Positions 60,078 to 64,000 of a stretch of 64,000 nt of DNA are shown here, piece after piece. The DNA is taken from assembly GCA_031763025.1 (NCBI GenBank), contig JASSKH010000026.1, positions 8,854,408 through 8,918,407 of the forward strand, read 5' to 3'. The stretch's first letter is position 1. The number at the start of each line of letters is the position of its first letter. The stretch comes from Macrocystis pyrifera. Its lineage: Eukaryota > Sar > Phaeophyceae > Laminariales > Laminariaceae. Both the position numbers and the translations under genes were made by a program. The notes beneath the pieces were generated by a model. It was not told the DNA's origin, ran no database searches, and saw only the letters and a list, made by a program, of their open reading frames with translations.

Positions 60078-63000
60078 GGTACCCTGGATGTCTAGCTCAC
60101 GTAGTGAGCGGCATGTTTTACAGTGTCGTTGCCAACCGACGCCAACCCAACCCATATATGAAGGGGGGGGGGGGGGGTGGTGCACTCGTGTCATGCATGG
60201 CCATAGTCGTATGGCCATAGACCCTTGCACCCTTACAATGCCGGGACGGAGCACGTCGGGATTTTACCAACCAGGCAGACATTGCTAGCACGAAGCGAAA
60301 CGTCACGTGTTGGGCGAGTCGCATGAAGGATGAGCTGCATCCTACCTACTGGGAACCACTTGTGAGGCGGACTTCCTTGCATGTGGATGACAGCGTCGAA
60401 ATAATTTATCGTCTCGGGGGTGGAGGGGGGGGGGGGGCGCAGACGGAGCTTTGAAGGTCGGGTGTGCGAGCTCGTGCGAGGATCGAGCCCAAGGGCGATT
60501 GAAGACATTCCTTCTCAGTCAGCGTGAAAAAAGAAACACACCAACCCCCATATTACACAAACGCGCGAAGCTCACACGGACACTAAAAAAAACGAGAAAA
60601 AATTTTTTTGCAGACGCGACTGCTGAAACCATCTGACCCAAAATTACAAAAGCAACAAAACTGCAAAATTCCAGACAAAATACGGTACCGTATATACGTA
60701 CGTACACAAGAATTCACAAAGAACAAGAACTTTACACTGCTAAATTACTGGGGGTTTTTTTTTACCAGGGTTCTCAGGCCTTCCAGCGATTCTGCCGGGC
60801 CTCCACTCGCAGTCGACCGCTAGCGCCGGCAGCAATGCCGCTGGCGGCTTTCTTCCGGCCCCGCTCGTGGTTGGCGGGTCGAGCAGCGTCTTTTCTTCCG
60901 AAAAATACCGCAGAAAAACATGTATGCATACATGCAAGTGGGAGAAAAGAGAGGCCGCGGGGATGGGGGTGGTCCCATCGCTTTAGAGAGTGGGGGGGGG
61001 GGGGGGCGTACTCATTTGTTGCTTACCTTAGTCATTTGACCATTGACCACGCATCCCTTTCGAGACGGGGGGGGGGGGGGGGGTGTACTCATTATGATGC
61101 ATGGCCGTAGTCGTATGACCATAAACCCTCGGGGGAGGCGTCCCGCTTTTGACTGGTGGGTCGAGCAGCGTCTGTTTCGTGCGAAACTACCAAACGCAAA
61201 GTGTAGGTGAGAGTGGGAGAAAAGAGGGGTCAAGGGATTTGGGGTGTTCCCATCAATTTAGATAGCGCGGGGCGGGGGGGGGGGGAGGTACTCGATGGGA
61301 GAGATGTACTCGATCTCATGCATGGCCGTAGTCGTATGACCATAGACCATCGCATCCCTACAATGCCGGGAAGGGTGCCTTACCACAAACACTACGTGAT
61401 ACGATCAATTCCCTTATGCGGCGTAAAGGTTGTTCACCTCGCACAAATGATCTAACTCCACAACCAGCTGTGACCGACCGCCATAAAAAAAAGGGTACCC
61501 TGGTTGTCTAGCTCAAGTAGTGAGCGGCATGTTTTACAACGTCGTTGTCAACCGACGCCAACCCAACCTATATATAATACGGGGGGGGAGGATGGGGGCT
61601 TCCCACCGATATAGAGGGCCGTGGGGGGGTGGACTAAGCTTAAGTCCAAAGCAAGCTTGTACTACAGTGACCATATAGTAGCGTTTCGCAGCTCGCGTGC
61701 GTCGACAATTGACTTGAACATAAAAAAAAACAGATTGTAGTGCTGTAATAATAGGTGAGGGTACGATCAAAGCGATCGCTTCCATATACTAGTTTTTGGG
61801 TTCCGAGCAGAAACAAAGAGTTGCAGAAAAATGTGCAACATCGTATAAGTGTAGGGGGGGGGGGGGCACTAATTTGTTGCCTACCTTAGTCATTTGACCA
61901 TTGACCACGCATCCCTTTCGAAACGGAGCACCGTTCCAACTCCTAACAGAGACACCTCCAACAATTGGGCGCTCATTACGTTGTTTCCATATATTACATA
62001 GAAACTTTTTGCTAATCTTACCCCCTTCCTGTTTGGCTGCCTGTGGCCACCATCTATCTCCTAGGATAGCGATCATTTTCTCGCTGCTATCTAGTATATC
62101 AAACTCCTCCATGTCACATTCGTCTATTTCCCTCATCTACTCTTCCAACACATCCCGTTCCTCCTTGTACATTTCACATTCTCCTACTATAATGTGTGAG
62201 ATCTACTCTTTATTTCTTTGCCACACGGGCACATATGTGCATCTACTTCCTCCTCCTCCCGGCTACTGGTATATCTCGTTCTTCTTTCTGGCAGGTCCAG
62301 GTCATCTACACGAAAGCGCAGTTTCAGCGTTTTCGCGAAGCCCATGGGGCCGTGCAAATACGTTTTCATTCCTATCCCTTCGCTCAATCCCCCGTATATC
62401 TTCAACTGTTTTTGTTCCGCATTCCACCTTGTTTCTTAGCGCTAGCCTTTCCCTTCTTTCTGTCCTTTCTTCTGCTTCTGCCTTGTACCTCTCAAACTTC
62501 ACGACGGACATCACCTCTTCTTGGTTTCCCCCTATACCCTTCCATACTTTCTCAACTACGTCATCCCACCTTATTCTAGCTCGTCCTTTTGTTACTTTCT
62601 CCCGTACAGCTCTATCAACTATGGCTGTTAACCTCTTTTTTAGCATGTTCCTTACTTTATATTGCCATTCCAACTTTCTCGTGTCTCTATTTGTCTTGAG
62701 TGGGTGCATTCCCAGTTCTGCTCTGAATACTGTATTGCTAGTCGTACTTGAGCATGTTGGGTTTTTTTAGCTGCTGTCATTTGTGATGTTTCCAACTGTT
62801 TTACGAGTTTCGCGTTCCCTTCCCATACTTCTCCTGCATATTCTAGATTTGGTGCTATCACACTCATCAGGATACATCTCTCAATCCTAGTGTCAAGGTG
62901 AGAGTCTGTTAGGATCGCATCCATCTTGCCTACGTGTGATTTACCCTTTCCTATTACTTTAGCTATATTTGCATTCCAATAAGAGCAGTCTTTTCAGATC

Positions 63001-64000
63001 TCTACGCCAAGGCACGTATACTGGTCTACGATCGGCAATTCATCTTGTCTCCACTTCCAACTGAAATTTATCGGGTTCACCCTACTTTCGTTACAAACAA
63101 CAACTGCGCATTTCTTGGCGTTCGCCGTCACCCTCCATTTCTTAGGGTATTCTAGCGCCTTCTCTATTTGTTTCTGCAATCCTTCGGGTGTTTCTGATAT
63201 CCCCACGAAGTCATCCATCCACAAACAGGGAGGGGAGGGTTCTTCGCACGGGTACGCGCAAGCCTATGTGTGGTGAGCGGTGCGGTTACTGCGGGACATG
63301 AAGTACCACGTGAGCAGAGCCGCTTTCGGATGAGACAGCAAGGATGACGGGAGCAAGAAGGAGCGCCATGGACTGCCTCACCGAGGGTGAACAAGTTTGA
63401 GACCAAAGCCGGGGCGGCAACCACGTTAGCCCACCTTTCGCAATCTTGACGAGCACGGTATGTCGTGCTTGTAGAATCAAGATCGATCTATAACGCCCCT
63501 CATCAGTATCAGTCACGGTTTCTGCGGGGGGCATCAAGTACCATGTTGGATGCCTGTCCCATTCCACAAAAAAAACGAAGCAAGAAAAACAACCACAACA
63601 GAAATGCAACAAAAACAAACCCCCAATCAACCGCCACCTAAAACAACCCACTACTCCCCTCCCCCGCCCGGGAACCATTCCGAAAGCGCAAAAAAACAAA
63701 ACAAAAAAATTGACCCCACCCTGTGCCCCAACGAGCGAAACACAGCCCTCGTCCCCACCCCTACCCTCACCTCCTCAAACCGCCTCAAAAACTCCCTCAA
63801 AACCCACCCACCGACCTCACCTCCCGTAAAAACTTCCCCATTTCGCGCAGCCGCCTCGGCGAGTCCACGTACGTCACGGCCTCTTCGTCGAGGTCCATTT
63901 TAAGGTAGTCCCCCCCGCCCGTCCACTCGTCCCCCTTCCCGACCAGCTCCGGGTCAACCAGCGGCGCGTCTTCCAGCATTCTCAGCGAGCAACATACTAG
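52125..64000 (-). CDS. DEDDy-type 3'-5' exonuclease domain protein (EXD/Mut7-like), 5' end beyond window
   Basis: RNase D/WRN-like exonucleases trim RNA or DNA from the 3' end with two metal ions. Minus-strand exons: 64000-63821 (DEEAVTYVDSPRRLREMGKF), 60889-60766 (LAVDCEWRPG, motif I Asp and Glu), 58915-58683 (CLMQLAAGDRTYIVDMLHV; GVVKVGLG), 57688-57538 (SYPHIPSFRRV; SLSRLCNLVLG), 56380-56253 (KPLDKSEQCSDWGNRPL; RYAALDA, motif III Tyr and Asp), 54642-54395 (HERMVRKQMLGVTMID), 53819-53667 (ACIYPTGEMPTSGELPTV) and 52764-52125 (poly-Gln run; LVLFARAKGRPFVYCGAV; stop TAA). Every listed join keeps phase except between 58683 and 57688, where phase fits but the motif II Asp expected after KVGLGPK is missing, so a small exon may be missed. 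The C-terminal 300 residues are an unidentified extra domain. Reading SLSRLCNLVLGKPLDKSEQ across an intron strongly supports the call. Confidence 0.9.
52848..52933 (-). mobile_element. LINE 3' end, family B, short copy
   Basis: G-run followed by TGTACTC, CGTGCATGGTCGTAGTCGTA, TGACCATGGACC and GGGACGGAGCA. It lies in the last intron of the exonuclease gene, 85 bp upstream of its final exon. Confidence 0.6.
53471..53557. repeat. 87-base poly(C) tract
   Basis: An uninterrupted run of 87 C on the plus strand (poly-G in the transcript of the exonuclease gene), in its last intron. Exact length may be affected by sequencing. Confidence 0.9.
54263..54333 (+). mobile_element. LINE 3' end, family A, plus orientation
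   Basis: CGTCTCGAAAGGGATGCGTG, then GGTCAATGATCAAATAACTA, AAGCAACACATGAGTAC and a C-run at the 3' end. Intronic in the exonuclease gene and antisense to it. Confidence 0.62.
55821..55975. repeat. 19-bp minisatellite, about eight units
   Basis: Tandem units of ATAACACACGGGTGAAAAG drifting to TATAACACACGGGTGATAA and finally ACAACACGCAGGTGATG. Intronic in the exonuclease gene. Confidence 0.92.
56985..57480. repeat. Degenerate TACCGT/TACCATACCG repeat
   Basis: About 500 bp in which TACCGTGCC, TACCGTACC and TACCATACCG words recur every 5-12 bp with no fixed period. It lies in the exonuclease intron just downstream of exon 57688-57538. It yields long spurious open frames rich in Tyr, Arg and Pro. 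Confidence 0.8.
57829..57860. repeat. Poly(G) tract
   Basis: A G-run of about 32 bases, preceded by a looser G-rich stretch from 57735; intronic. Confidence 0.8.
58921..59070. repeat. (GTT)n run followed by a G-rich tract
   Basis: About ten GTT units directly against the acceptor of exon 58915-58683 (AACAACAAC before AAAG on the coding strand), then about 90 bp of G-runs with AGG. The acceptor therefore lacks a normal pyrimidine tract. Confidence 0.8.
59252..59360. mobile_element. TA-flanked MITE (Tc1/mariner-like), copy 2
   Basis: 109 bp, the same length as the copy at 13351-13459 and about 93-95% alike by eye, with TA at both edges and inverted ends TTACGGGGGACC / GGCCCCCCGTAA. Intronic in the exonuclease gene. 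Confidence 0.88.
59609..59853 (-). mobile_element. LINE 3' end, family B, longest copy
   Basis: A G-run of 17 then TGTACTCGATAGGAGAGATG, CATGCATGGCCGTAGTCGTA, CCCTACAATGCCGGGACGG, and a further 120 bp (GTGTCCGGCGAGTCGCATGA, TTGTGAGGCGGACTTTC) shared with the copy at 60164-60399. Confidence 0.68.
59937..60163. repeat. Duplicated intron segment, copy 1
   Basis: Sequence from GGTGCCGTACCTTGAACACT to CCAACCCAACCCATATATG recurs at 61374-61580 at about 85-90% identity. It contains a 33-base A-run (60044-60076) that is only 8 A in the other copy. Confidence 0.82.
60164..60399 (-). mobile_element. LINE 3' end, family B
   Basis: Same layout as the copy at 59609, without the GGAGAGATGTACTCGAT segment. 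It directly abuts the duplicated segment 59937-60163, suggesting that segment is more of the same or a related element. Confidence 0.68.
60992..61066 (-). mobile_element. LINE 3' end, family A, 75-bp copy
   Basis: G-run, CGTACTCATTTGTTGCTTAC, ATTTGACCATTGACCACGCA and TCCCTTTCGAGACGG. It ends exactly where the G-run of the next family B copy begins. Confidence 0.66.
61067..61131 (-). mobile_element. LINE 3' end, family B, 65-bp copy
   Basis: G-run, TGTACTCATTATGATGCATG, GCCGTAGTCGTATGACCATA and AACCCTCG. It lies head to tail with the family A copy before it. Confidence 0.62.
61271..61373 (-). mobile_element. LINE 3' end, family B
   Basis: G-run, GTACTCGATGGGAGAGATG, CATGCATGGCCGTAGTCGTA, CCCTACAATGCCGGGAAGG, then directly the second copy of the duplicated segment. 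Confidence 0.66.
61374..61580. repeat. Duplicated intron segment, copy 2
   Basis: Matches 59937-60163 (CACTACGTGATACGATCAAT, CTGTGACCGACCGCC, GTGAGCGGCATGTTTTACAA). Followed by a G-run at 61581. Confidence 0.82.
61857..63236 (-). mobile_element. 5'-truncated LINE (non-LTR retrotransposon) with a poly(C) 3' end
   Basis: Minus-strand pieces of a LINE reverse transcriptase: the catalytic box as CLWMDDFVGISETPEGLQ (WMDD in place of YADD), followed by KWRVTANAKKCAVVV and QYTCLGVEI, then LDTRIERCILMSVIAPNLEY with AGEVWEGNAKLVKQLE and the C-terminal region KLEWQYKVRNMLKKRL, RARIRWDDVVEKVWKG. This order is standard for LINE ORF2 downstream of the active site. Everything upstream of the active site is absent, so the copy is 5'-truncated at about 63236. 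There is a stop after CLGVEI and at least two frame changes (near 62900 and 62690), so it is dead. The 3' end carries the family A tail and ends in a C-run (G-run 61855-61866 on the plus strand). It sits in the intron between exonuclease exons 63821 and 60889, in the same orientation as the gene. Confidence 0.9.
63237..63820. other. Exonuclease-gene intron remainder
   Basis: Between the LINE break-point and the first visible exonuclease exon. No exon recognised; 63560-63800 is rich in A- and C-runs. Confidence 0.4.

Overview
This is nuclear DNA from a eukaryote. The genes are split into short exons (about 50-760 bp) by introns of about 0.4-2 kb with GT-AG ends, and intergenic and intron space is packed with repeats. 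The gene density, large introns, GC-rich codon choice and mix of gene families fit a photosynthetic stramenopile, most likely a brown alga. That placement is an inference; no single marker proves it.

Layout, left to right. 1-1849 (-): two exons of a D-lactate dehydrogenase-type 2-hydroxyacid dehydrogenase that runs off the left edge. 2880-8860: a 6-kb satellite of GATCGTT-based hairpin units with a higher-order repeat. 10443-13022 (-): exons of a cyclic-nucleotide-binding-domain protein. 12.4-13.5 kb: two TA-flanked MITEs. 18982-19826: a hAT-like MITE. 20502-22890 (-): PDCD5. 26341-28123 (+): an M23 (LytM-type) peptidase-domain protein, convergent with 28389-29484 (-), an MSS51-like C-terminal-domain protein. 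29986-36936: a nest of old LTR elements, one LTR element carrying a second one and a TRIM. 37068-39979: a 2.9-kb element with very long, internally repeated inverted ends and a near-perfect 9-bp target duplication. 40756-48802 (+): an almost complete NSUN5-type rRNA m5C methyltransferase gene in about ten exons. 52125-64000 (-): a DEDDy 3'-5' exonuclease gene whose introns hold a LINE fragment and many poly(C)-tailed LINE ends.

The genes look like unrelated housekeeping functions (lactate metabolism, signalling, PDCD5, rRNA methylation, RNA/DNA exonuclease) and there is no operon logic. The most unusual parts are the hairpin satellite, the inverted-repeat element upstream of NSUN5, and the poly(C)-tailed LINE family clustered in the exonuclease introns. 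Exon joins were worked out by hand from reading phase and splice sites; where a join fails or an exon was not found, this is stated.
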